The notes: a model not told the origin generated them from the sequence alone. A DNA stretch of 5,982 bases from Desulfovibrio sp. (GCA_003525525.1 DQED01000440.1:1-5982), one strand, 5' to 3'. Counted from the stretch's first letter, positions 1-5,316 are shown. Numbers and translations: made by a program.

Positions 1-454
1 CGGCCGCCTCGCCCTGGCCGGCGGCGTACGCCGCCTCCGCCTCGCCCGCGGCCTGCTCCACGCGCCGCTGCGATTCGCGCAGATCCCTGGTGCGGCGCAC
101 AAGCGTCCTGGTGCGTCGTTCCACGCGCCGGGCCAGGGCCTCGCCCGCAAGACGCAGTTTCGCCTCGACCAGACGCCGCCGCCGGACCTCCCGGGCCGCG
201 AGAAAGGCCATGCCGAGCCCTCCCACGCCGGCAAGCCCCAGCATCAGGCGCAGTTCGCGCACCCGCATCCCCGCCCCGGGCAAAACCGCCACGCACTCCG
301 CCACGGCCCGCTCGTAATCGAGCAGCACATACCAGCCGAGGACGATGCAGATGGCCACGGCCAAGGGCAACAGCACGCCGGCTTCCTTGAGCCCTGCCCG
401 TGGCTCTGGAACAGTCGGCTTGTCCGGAATCTGATCGCTGCCGTTTCGGGTCAT
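1..454 (-). CDS. N-terminal part of a two-TM coiled-coil signalling protein, probably a sensor kinase (cut by left edge)
   Basis: An open frame starts at the ATG at 454-452 and runs without a stop to the window edge, giving 151 visible residues. The start is supported by GAGG five bases upstream. After a polar N-terminus (1-25) there is a transmembrane helix at about 26-45, a short extracytoplasmic loop (46-67) with one Cys (C54), a second helix at about 68-87, then a basic stretch RRRR (91-94). From 95 on the sequence is a charged Ala/Arg/Glu coiled coil. The segment LARRVERRTRTLVRRTRDL (107-125) resembles the 'RV..RT..L' linker that often precedes PAS, GGDEF or histidine-kinase domains in membrane sensors. 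The output domain lies outside the window, so a sensor histidine kinase is an inference; a diguanylate cyclase or chemoreceptor-like protein is also possible. The small loop suggests it senses something in the membrane or via later domains. A sigma-54 promoter lies just upstream. Confidence 0.72.
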   Translation of the reverse strand, partial: MTRNGSDQIPDKPTVPEPRAGLKEAGVLLPLAVAICIVLGWYVLLDYERAVAECVAVLPGAGMRVRELRLMLGLAGVGGLGMAFLAAREVRRRRLVEAKLRLAGEALARRVERRTRTLVRRTRDLRESQRRVEQAAGEAEAAYAAGQGEAA

Positions 455-491
455 GCGAACCTCGATGGCGGCCGCGCCGCAAAGGGATGAC

Positions 492-509
492 AAGCAAACG
501 ACGGGCCAG
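492..509 (-). promoter_or_regulatory. Sigma-54 (RpoN) -24/-12 promoter
   Basis: Read on the minus strand, 508-502 is TGGCCCG, then four bases, then TTGC at 497-494 followed by TT. The sigma-54 consensus is TGGCACG-N4-TTGCW, so only one base differs and the invariant GG and GC pairs are exactly ten bases apart. The predicted transcription start, near 483, leaves a leader of about 29 bases to the ATG at 454, with its ribosome binding site inside. An RpoN promoter needs an AAA+ activator; no activator site was identified in the 130 bases between this motif and the upstream gene. Confidence 0.62.
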
Positions 510-543
510 CCGCGCAACCGCCCGGCGACGCGCCGTTTTACGA

Positions 544-602
544 TAAAAAAGAACCGGCGTCCGGGGCGGCGTTCCACAACGTGGAACCCTCCCGAACGCC
601 GG
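544..602 (-). terminator. Composite intrinsic terminator after the zinc-finger gene
   Basis: On the minus strand, 602-596 (CCGGCGT) pairs perfectly with 560-554 (ACGCCGG). Enclosed between them is a second perfect hairpin, GTTCCAC/GTGGAAC (587-581 with 577-571, three-base loop). The outer stem is followed at once by TTCTTTTTTAT. A GC-rich stem running into a T-tract, 39 bases past a stop codon, is a classical intrinsic terminator; the nested second hairpin is less usual. It separates the LUD/zinc-finger transcript from the sigma-54 promoter at 492-509. Confidence 0.65.
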
Positions 603-640
603 CGCGAAAGCGGCGCGACCGACGTACGGCCGGGCGGAAA

Positions 641-1357
641 CTATTCGGGAAGGTTGATGCCGAAATCCATGCGGCCGAAGGAGTCCAGGCCGTCGTCCAT
701 GTTGCCGCCCTCGACGTTCTCCTCGACCGTACGCGGTGCCGCGGACTTGGTCTTGCGCCGCCGGCGGGCGATGATCTCCTTGAGCAGTTCGTCGCGCCCC
801 ATGTAGCAATCCATGCACATGTCGTCGCGGGGGCTGAACTCCGAAGCGCGTTTGCGCAGGTTGCACACCTTGCAGATGCGGGCGTCGGACACCGTGGAGG
901 TCGCATCCTCGTCCTCGTCCTCGTCCGGCACGGGCTCGTCTTCGACTTCGGGCAGTGCCTCCTCGGCCTCCTCGCGCTCGCGGCGCACGGGTTTGTCCTT
1001 GCGCGGCCTGGCCGGCGCGGCAGCGCGGGGCGCGGGTTCCTCTTCGCGCATTTCCGCGTCCACGCGCAGGCAAAACGGCCCCTTGCGCGTGCGCACCTGG
1101 ATCTCGCCGGAAAGCAGCTCCGGGAAGAGTTCCGCGAAGATCCGCACGAGCTGGAACTTCTTGTCCACACCCTTGCGCCGCACCCGGATGTAGGCCCGGT
1201 TGCCCTGCACGGTCGGCCAGATGGCCTTGTCGAGATTGACGTTTTCGTCCTGAAGAAAGCGCCCTTCGACGACGAAGCCTTCCTCGCAGATGTAGTAGTC
1301 GGTCCCCGGTTCGCAGTGAAAATAATCCGCCTCGGGAGGTATCTTCTTCCAAGCCAA
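641..1357 (-). CDS. Protein with NUMOD-like N-terminus, acidic linker and CxxC-x15-CxxC zinc finger
   Basis: The 238-residue product ends in TAG at 643-641. No ATG is available near the start of the conserved-looking region. I chose TTG at 1357-1355 because GAGGGG sits six bases upstream; a second TTG at 1381-1379, with GAGG in front, is the alternative and adds eight residues. Residues 20-80 read Y-Y-I-C-x2-G-x-V, then an aromatic/basic strand pattern and LVRIFAELF. This resembles the 'Y.vs..G.V ... rLVa..F' pattern of NUMOD/HNH-associated DNA-binding modules, though no HNH residues follow. Residues 104-157 are a charged linker ending in a Glu/Asp run. Residues 162-184 form C162-x2-C165-x15-C181-x2-C184, a probable structural zinc site, followed by a basic patch RRRRK (198-202). 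The tail is acidic. I infer a nucleic-acid-binding protein; no named family is recognised. It follows the LUD gene by 32 bases and is probably cotranscribed with it. Confidence 0.72.
   Translation of the reverse strand: MAWKKIPPEADYFHCEPGTDYYICEEGFVVEGRFLQDENVNLDKAIWPTVQGNRAYIRVRRKGVDKKFQLVRIFAELFPELLSGEIQVRTRKGPFCLRVDAEMREEEPAPRAAAPARPRKDKPVRREREEAEEALPEVEDEPVPDEDEDEDATSTVSDARICKVCNLRKRASEFSPRDDMCMDCYMGRDELLKEIIARRRRKTKSAAPRTVEENVEGGNMDDGLDSFGRMDFGINLPE
907..926. repeat. Three-copy hexanucleotide repeat (CCTCGT) in the acidic linker
   Basis: CCTCGT occurs three times in tandem at 907-924 and is followed by CC. On the coding (minus) strand it encodes the alternating Asp-Glu run at residues 145-151 of the zinc-finger protein. 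The six-base unit keeps the frame, so copy-number change would only lengthen or shorten the acidic stretch. Confidence 0.6.
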
Positions 1358-1389
1358 AGCCGGCCCCTCGCTTTGCCCCAAACGGCCTC

Positions 1390-2043
1390 TTACAGTCCCA
1401 AATCCTGATTGATCAAAATCACCGTGATCCGTCCCCTGGGAAAGGACTTTTCGGTGATGGTCCACACGTTGCAAATGCGCTCCGGGCTGCCGCAGTCCTC
1501 GCAATGGGAGGTGGCCGTGCAGGGCGTCTTCTTCGCCAGGCGCATGGCGTTGACCGGAGCGGCGAATTCCTTGATGCGGCTTATGGCGGAAGTCAAGTCC
1601 GGCACGATCTTGTTGCGCCCGACCAGCACCACGGCATGTTTCGGCCCGAAGGCGATGGCGCAGGCCCGGTTGCCGATCATGTCCAGGTTGACGAGCACGC
1701 CGTCCTCGGTGACGGCGTTGCTGCCGGTGAGAAAAAGGTCGACCAGCAGGGCCTGACGGCGGCGTTCGTAGGTCTGTTCCGGGGTCAGGGTCTTGTCCAG
1801 GGTGTCGAGGACTTCGATGCCGGGCGTTTCGGCCAGGGCTTGCGGCAGGCCGGAGCCGACAAGGGTCATGGAACCGCCGTAGGCGACGGTTTTTGCGCCC
1901 GAGGCCGGCAGAACCTCGTCCAGGACATAGGCCCTGGCCGCCGCGGCGTCGGGGACAACCTGGGCCTTGAAATGATTCTTGCGCAGCGCTTCGGCCACTT
2001 CCTCCAGCCGCTTGGCGTAATAAAGCTCTTTCGGAGACGTCAT
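1390..2043 (-). CDS. LUD-domain (LutC/YkgG-type) protein with C-terminal four-cysteine cluster
   Basis: The 217-residue product starts at ATG 2043-2041 with GAGGAGG just upstream and ends in TAA at 1392-1390. It carries LUD-family hallmarks: GGSMTLVGSG (56-65), then TGSNAVTEDGVLVNLDMIG (106-124), NRACAIAFGPKHAVVLVGRNKI (125-146) and the NAMRLAKKTPC segment (165-175). The family includes LutC, which with LutA and LutB oxidises L-lactate using Fe-S proteins, but LUD proteins also occur alone with unproven roles. Here no LutA or LutB gene is adjacent, so a lactate role is not shown. The C-terminus has C175-x5-C181-x2-C184-x6-C191, a spacing suited to a metal or Fe-S site, which some stand-alone LUD proteins have and short LutC forms lack. 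The protein has no signal peptide or membrane helix and should be cytoplasmic. It probably shares a transcript with the zinc-finger gene downstream. Confidence 0.87.
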   Translation of the reverse strand: MTSPKELYYAKRLEEVAEALRKNHFKAQVVPDAAAARAYVLDEVLPASGAKTVAYGGSMTLVGSGLPQALAETPGIEVLDTLDKTLTPEQTYERRRQALLVDLFLTGSNAVTEDGVLVNLDMIGNRACAIAFGPKHAVVLVGRNKIVPDLTSAISRIKEFAAPVNAMRLAKKTPCTATSHCEDCGSPERICNVWTITEKSFPRGRITVILINQDLGL

Positions 2044-2082
2044 GCTTCCTCCTCGCGGCCGTGCCGGCGGCCGGCGGTAGCC

Positions 2083-2110
2083 CTTTTAAACACGCCGCCC
2101 AAAAAAGCAA
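2083..2110 (-). promoter_or_regulatory. Possible weak sigma-70-type promoter for the LUD gene
   Basis: On the minus strand TTGCTT (2110-2105) is followed after 16 bases by TAAAAG (2088-2083), or after 14 bases by TTTAAA. The -35 matches three of six consensus bases and the -10 four of six. It lies between a large hairpin and the LUD ribosome binding site, which is where a promoter is expected, but the match is poor. A 5-bp GC hairpin (GCCGG/CCGGC) at 2063-2075 would lie in the leader. Confidence 0.25.
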
Positions 2111-2169
2111 GACGCCGTCATGAGGGCCGCTTTCCCAGACGTCGAGGCAACGTCTCGGGAAAGGCCCTC
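2101..2169 (-). terminator. Long hairpin (19 paired bases) and T-tract after the exported-protein gene
   Basis: Positions 2122-2169 fold into one stem. GAGGGCC (2122-2128) pairs with GGCCCTC (2163-2169), TTTCCC (2131-2136) with GGGAAA (2157-2162), and AGACGT (2137-2142) with ACGTCT (2150-2155). The only interruptions are a two-base GC bulge (2129-2130) and a single C (2156); the loop has seven bases. On the minus strand the stem starts 39 bases after the TAA of the exported-protein gene. A T6 tract (2106-2101) follows 15 bases beyond it, farther than in a standard intrinsic terminator. Termination is the likeliest role, but an RNA-stability element or part of a small RNA is possible. Confidence 0.5.
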
Positions 2170-2207
2170 CGCTGCCCGGAGCCACGCGCCGCAACGCCCT
2201 GCGCCGG

Positions 2208-2660
2208 TTACGGATACACGTTGCGCAGTTCGCCGAGGAATTCCCCGACGGTCGGATCCTTGCGGTTTTCCCGCACCACCACCCACAAGCCCCAGGAAAC
2301 GGGAATGTTCTTGTTTTTCTTGTTGGCATAGAAGGCATCCAGGGCCGTGACGATCTTTCCGGCGGGCATGCCTGCGAAAAAAGCGTCGGACTGGCGCATG
2401 ATGCTTTCCATGATGTCCGTGCAGATGGTGTATTCGTTCTTGAGGGTGATCCCCAGGATGTTCTCGTTGAGATTGAAGCCGTCGAAAATGCCGAGGACCA
2501 GATCGGTCTTCTGTTCGCGGGAAAGGCTTGCCCAGTAGGCTCCCGCGCGCTTGGCCGCCTGTCCCCGGGCCGGGGCCAGGGCGAGGAAGCACAGGACCGC
2601 GACCACGAACAAGGCCATGGCCGTATATCGTCCCGGGCGGTCGCTGCGCCGTTGCGCCAT
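2208..2660 (-). CDS. Small exported protein of unknown function
   Basis: I place the start at ATG 2660-2658, giving 150 residues, because GTGAGGA lies eight bases upstream. The in-frame ATG at 2666 is only two bases from that site, and the one at 2729 lies upstream of the predicted -10 element. Residues 1-36 form a signal peptide: basic start (RRSDRPGR), hydrophobic core at 14-29, then an A-rich cleavage region near ARGQAA. The mature part is mostly helical by pattern, with W43, IFDGFNLNEN (58-67), a single Cys (C80), then LDAFYANKKNKNIPV (107-121) and a final GELRNVYP. The 'DGF ... LD.FY.d..N..IPV' pattern suggests a small compact periplasmic helical domain. I do not recognise a named family; a loose similarity to Rap1a/Tai-like small periplasmic proteins came to mind but is unproven. 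It has its own promoter and is monocistronic by layout. Confidence 0.78.
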   Translation of the reverse strand: MAQRRSDRPGRYTAMALFVVAVLCFLALAPARGQAAKRAGAYWASLSREQKTDLVLGIFDGFNLNENILGITLKNEYTICTDIMESIMRQSDAFFAGMPAGKIVTALDAFYANKKNKNIPVSWGLWVVVRENRKDPTVGEFLGELRNVYP

Positions 2661-2708
2661 GGGCATGTTCCTCACTGCGTCGTGTTCGACGAACGCCGAT
2701 ACGCTTTT

Positions 2709-2737
2709 CTTGTAGGGCAGGCAACGCATGGTTTCAA
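2709..2737 (-). promoter_or_regulatory. Sigma-70-type promoter of the exported-protein gene
   Basis: On the minus strand TTGAAA (2737-2732) matches five of six -35 consensus bases. After exactly 17 bases comes TACAAG (2714-2709), matching four of six -10 bases. The predicted start near 2702 gives a leader of about 42 bases to ATG 2660 containing GTGAGGA. This is the best sigma-70-type match seen in the window. Confidence 0.5.
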
Positions 2738-2747
2738 CGCGTTGGAG

Positions 2748-2775
2748 AAAAAAACATCTCCTTTCACGTGGAAAG
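2748..2775 (-). terminator. Weak terminator-like hairpin and T7 tract after the phosphatase gene
   Basis: On the minus strand CTTTC-CACGT-GAAAG (2775-2761) spans the phosphatase stop codon. Six bases later comes a run of seven T (2754-2748). The stem has only five pairs and is AT-rich, so it would be inefficient. A competing GGAGA/TCTCC pairing encloses the T-run itself. Confidence 0.28.
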
Positions 2776-3408
2776 CATTTCCGGGGGCATGTGCCCCGCG
2801 CGAACCTGCCCCAGGTACGCGTTGCGAGAGGACAAGGCCAGGTCGGTCATGGCCGCGTTCGGGTAGGCCACGGCCATGCGGAAGGAACGGAAGCGCGTCA
2901 TTGCCTCCGCCACGCCGAGCGGGCCGCACAACACGCGCAACAGCACGCCGCGCAGGAACTGGCCGTGGGAAAAGACCGCCGAGGAGCCGGCAAGGGGCGC
3001 GATGCGCTCAAGGAAGGCTTCCACCCGGTCCCAGAAGTCCACGAACGATTCCGCCCCGTCCCCGTCACGGAAGCGCGGGTCGAGGCGCACCCAATACTCG
3101 GTCACGGCCTGGGTCCTGTCGCGGCGGGTGGTGCCCAGGTAGCGGCGCGGGGCGAGGTAGGTGAATTCCTGGACGGGCCACACGGCGACCGGCACGTCGG
3201 GGTAGCGCTCGCACAGCGGTTGCGCCGTCTGGGCCGCACGGTCGAAAGGAGAAAAGATCACCCGCGCAGGAGGCTTATGAAAGCAAGACGCCACCAATGC
3301 GGCCTGGGCATGGCCCAGGGCGGTCAAGGGGATGGTGTCGGGATGCTCGGTCGCTTCGCCGGCGTTGGAGGCGCTCTGGCCGTGGCGTATCAGGCGGACG
3401 AGGGGCAT
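2764..3408 (-). CDS. Histidine phosphatase (phosphoglycerate mutase-like superfamily)
   Basis: The 214-residue product starts at ATG 3408-3406 and stops with TGA at 2766-2764. It shows the superfamily catalytic set: LIRHGQS (6-12), where H9 is the residue phosphorylated during catalysis; SPFDRAAQTA (53-62), giving the second phosphate-binding Arg (R57); E81 in the position of the proton donor; and FSHGQFLR (146-153) with H148. Length is normal for the family (about 190-230). It has no signal peptide and should act in the cytoplasm. The substrate cannot be read from sequence: family members act on phosphoglycerate, cobalamin-precursor phosphates, sugar phosphates or proteins. The start lies seven bases after the FliL-like stop with only a weak GGTGA upstream, so translation is probably coupled. 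No cobalamin gene is nearby, and its position last in an MFS-FliL operon does not identify a pathway. Confidence 0.88.
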   Translation of the reverse strand: MPLVRLIRHGQSASNAGEATEHPDTIPLTALGHAQAALVASCFHKPPARVIFSPFDRAAQTAQPLCERYPDVPVAVWPVQEFTYLAPRRYLGTTRRDRTQAVTEYWVRLDPRFRDGDGAESFVDFWDRVEAFLERIAPLAGSSAVFSHGQFLRGVLLRVLCGPLGVAEAMTRFRSFRMAVAYPNAAMTDLALSSRNAYLGQVRAGHMPPEMLST

Positions 3409-3415
3409 GGCGCGG

Positions 3416-3910
3416 TCACCGGATGACGAATTGGAGGTAGTACAGGCGCACGACGCGGGGCGCGCCGATGGCCTTGTTCATGACGGCCATGAGTTCGTCC
3501 TTGAGCCTGCGCCGGGCCTGAATTCCGGTCAGTTGCGCCACGGACTTGTCACGCAGGTAGAGCAAGACGGCCTCGCGCGTCTGCGGCGAGGCGGCGAGCT
3601 GCGCGCCTTCCGCGTCCTGGCACTGGGCCTCGAAGCCGATATAAAGTTCCGCCAAACGGCCGCTGTCGGCGATATTGACCCGCAGCAACGGATAGATGGC
3701 GCTGCCGCCTTTGACCGTGACCTCATCCTGGGCAGCGGCGTCTCCCGACCAGACAGCCGGTCCAAGGCAGAGCATGAGGAGCCATGCGAGAAAAATTCCG
3801 GGACGCCGCACGGTTGCGCGCCGCCGCAAGCCTTCGCCCGCGTCGCGAATCCCTGGCGCGCGCTTTCCATCGCCGCCAACGCCGCAAATATTCACACCAG
3901 GCCCTGTCAT
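3416..3910 (-). CDS. FliL-family protein with probable cleavable signal peptide
   Basis: The frame from ATG 3910-3908 overlaps the MFS stop in an ATGA and gives 164 residues. Residues 39-54 are a hydrophobic helix, followed by SGDAAA-Q (55-61), a good signal-peptidase I site. A 38-residue Arg-rich leader is long for a signal peptide; an internal GTG at 3811-3809 (V34) would give a standard one starting RRPGIFLAWLL, so the start is uncertain. The mature part matches the FliL periplasmic domain: YPLLRVNIAD (about 72-81), a beta strand ELYIGFEAQC, then REAVLLYLRDKSVAQLTG, LKDELMAVMNK and the hallmark end VVRLYYLQFVIR. FliL normally sits on a single uncleaved membrane helix beside the flagellar stator MotAB. 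Here no flagellar gene is adjacent, and cleavage would release the domain to the periplasm. It may be a divergent paralogue with another role. It is coupled to the MFS gene upstream and the phosphatase downstream. Confidence 0.7.
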   Translation of the reverse strand: MTGPGVNICGVGGDGKRAPGIRDAGEGLRRRATVRRPGIFLAWLLMLCLGPAVWSGDAAAQDEVTVKGGSAIYPLLRVNIADSGRLAELYIGFEAQCQDAEGAQLAASPQTREAVLLYLRDKSVAQLTGIQARRRLKDELMAVMNKAIGAPRVVRLYYLQFVIR

Positions 3911-5070
3911 CCCGCCTTGGCCTCGCCTGAAAACGCTTCGCCGTCAAGGCGGGCCGCAACCACCGCAGCCAGGATCGCGACGCAAAGGAGCAGGCCGTCG
4001 GCGGCGCGCTCGCCGAAGCGGGCAAGGACGAGCCCCGGCAGATAGGCTCCGAGCGCCCCGCCGGAATAGTAAAAGGAAATATAGAGCCCGTTGACCAGAC
4101 CCTTGTGCTCGATTTCCGCGCTGTTGAGCACTCCCGGAGCCACGGAATGGGCCAGGAACATGCCTGCGCACAGCACGAAGACGCTGGCGAAGATCGCGGC
4201 CTGGTACGGCAGGGAAAAAACAGCGGCCGCCGCGATGACGACCGCCGCGCCCACGGCCATGGTCCGCGTGGGGCCGCCGAGGCGACGGGAAAAACGATGG
4301 GAGGTCAGGCAGGCGATGATGCCCATGAGATAGCCCGCGTACATCGCGCCGGCCCGGAGCGGCGAGTAGCCGCCGGCCAGCTTGCCCAGCCGAAACGGCA
4401 GGAGATTGAGCATGCCGGAGAAAACGAAAAAGAGCAGGGAAACGATAAGATAGGTGGCGACAAAACCTTTTTTGCGCAGCACCTGCGGCGCGTACTCCAG
4501 GCGGATGGGCGAAAAGGCGGCCCGGCCGTCCGGCGGCAGGAAGCGGCAGGCCGCGGCGCACAGGGCCAACACCACGGCAAGCCCGAAGAAGGGGATTTTC
4601 CAGCCCAGAGCGTTGGCGGAAAGGCCGGCGAAGAAACGGCCGAAAAAGCCGCCGAACACCGTCACCGCAATATAGGCGGCCATGACCCGGCGCAGGGACG
4701 CGGCCGAGGCCGAAGTGGCCAGATAGGTCATCAGCGACGTGAGGAGCGCCGGCACGAGGAGCCCCTGTGCGACGCGGATGGACAGAAACCAGCCGAAATC
4801 CGGGGCCAGGCACAAACCCGCCGTGCAGCAGGCCAGAAGCGCCAGGGATGCGCCGATGAGCGGCTTGGCCGGCACGGCGTCGAGGAAAAAGCCGTACGCC
4901 AGGGGGGCCAGCCCAAGCGGCAACATGGTGGCAGTGGTGACCAGGGAGGCCGTGGCTTCGGATACGCCAAACGCACTGGCAAGGATCGGCAGCAGCGGCT
5001 GGGGCGCGTAGATGGAGGAAATGCCGCAGACGGTCGCGGCATAGAGAACGACAAACGTCCAAGTGCTCAT
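3907..5070 (-). CDS. MFS transporter, YnfM/arabinose-efflux-like permease
   Basis: The product has 387 residues from ATG 5070-5068 to TGA 3909-3907, normal for a 12-helix MFS protein. The start is chosen because the first helix begins at once (residues 4-22) and GGGGGA lies about nine bases upstream. Hydrophobic segments alternate with short loops throughout. YAPQPLLPILASAFGVS (21-37) is typical of the YnfM-like group. The loop GFFLDAVPAKP (60-70) occupies the motif-A position between helices 2 and 3 but keeps only the G and D. RVAQGLLVPALL (99-110) fits the helix-4 motif B, and the charged loop 177-201 separates the two halves. FSRRLGGPTRTM (260-271) is the second motif-A-like loop. It is probably a proton-coupled exporter in the inner membrane; the substrate is unknown. 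It leads an operon with the FliL-like and phosphatase genes. A TATCAT -10-like box (5112-5107) with a poor -35 is the only promoter hint. Confidence 0.87.
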   Translation of the reverse strand: MSTWTFVVLYAATVCGISSIYAPQPLLPILASAFGVSEATASLVTTATMLPLGLAPLAYGFFLDAVPAKPLIGASLALLACCTAGLCLAPDFGWFLSIRVAQGLLVPALLTSLMTYLATSASAASLRRVMAAYIAVTVFGGFFGRFFAGLSANALGWKIPFFGLAVVLALCAAACRFLPPDGRAAFSPIRLEYAPQVLRKKGFVATYLIVSLLFFVFSGMLNLLPFRLGKLAGGYSPLRAGAMYAGYLMGIIACLTSHRFSRRLGGPTRTMAVGAAVVIAAAAVFSLPYQAAIFASVFVLCAGMFLAHSVAPGVLNSAEIEHKGLVNGLYISFYYSGGALGAYLPGLVLARFGERAADGLLLCVAILAAVVAARLDGEAFSGEAKAG

Positions 5071-5162
5071 TGCGACGATCCCCCGGGGCGTTGAGGCGCG
5101 ACCGTTATGATACTGCCAATCGTTTCCGGAGGAAAGAAGAAAACGGAATTGCCGGATAACAA

Positions 5163-5201
5163 CGCCCGCGACGCCGGGAAACGGAGAGGGCGTCGCGGGC
5201 G
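5163..5201 (-). terminator. Perfect 13-bp GC hairpin between the small zinc-ribbon gene and the MFS gene
   Basis: CGCCCGCGACGCC (5163-5175) is the exact reverse complement of GGCGTCGCGGGCG (5189-5201), with a 13-base loop. On the minus strand the stem is followed by TTGTTATCC, a short, interrupted T-rich tail. Lying between a stop codon at 5317 and the MFS start at 5070, it most likely ends the zinc-ribbon transcript. It could instead act as an attenuator if transcription reads into the MFS gene. The plus-strand flank (GGAGG) is not T-rich, so minus-strand use is favoured. Confidence 0.5.
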
Positions 5202-5233
5202 GGAGGCGATGACGGCCGGCAGGGAGTATTTCG

Positions 5234-5261
5234 CCGTGGCCGCAAGGAGGGCTGGCCACGG
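5234..5261. other. Second inverted repeat in the same gap
   Basis: CCGTGGCC (5234-5241) and GGCCACGG (5254-5261) are perfect 8-base complements around a 12-base loop. Neither strand has a T-tract after it, so it is not a plain terminator. It lies 33 bases to the right of the 13-bp hairpin and would precede it in any minus-strand transcript. A protein operator or an RNA structure are both possible. I recognise no known riboswitch. Confidence 0.4.
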
Positions 5262-5316
5262 GGAAACGGAACGGCCCATCGCCAAAGATCGCATGCGCGG
5301 ACATGCCGGCGGCCCG

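Noticed and set aside
581..1408. A 275-residue plus-strand open frame, and similar ones at 1504-2331 and 4105-5094.
   Set aside because: They mirror the codon pattern of the recognised minus-strand genes, have low-complexity products with no motifs, and show no credible ribosome binding sites. Long antisense frames are expected at this GC content.
1390..2043. A complete LutABC lactate-oxidation operon.
   Set aside because: Only the LUD protein is present; neither neighbour resembles LutA or LutB.
1358..2338. An upstream extension of the zinc-finger frame up to 2338.
   Set aside because: It runs antisense-free but out of frame through the entire LUD gene and across its promoter region, with a non-protein-like composition; it is an open frame caused by high GC.
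2661..2729. An earlier start (ATG 2729) for the exported protein.
   Set aside because: It lacks a ribosome binding site and lies upstream of the predicted -10 box, and it would place 23 polar residues before the signal peptide.
2784..2797. The palindrome GGGGCA-TG-TGCCCC.
   Set aside because: It lies inside the phosphatase coding region with a two-base centre, and GC-rich codons explain it.
5265..5285. A GGCGATGGG stretch on the minus strand resembling the start of a fluoride riboswitch.
   Set aside because: The downstream conserved parts of that aptamer, including a CTGATG-type segment, are absent.
5071..5304. An in-frame extension of the MFS gene to an ATG at 5304.
   Set aside because: The added 78 residues are Pro/Gly/Arg-rich, unlike an MFS N-terminus, and cover two perfect hairpins. 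The start at 5070 has a purine-rich site and leads straight into the first membrane helix.
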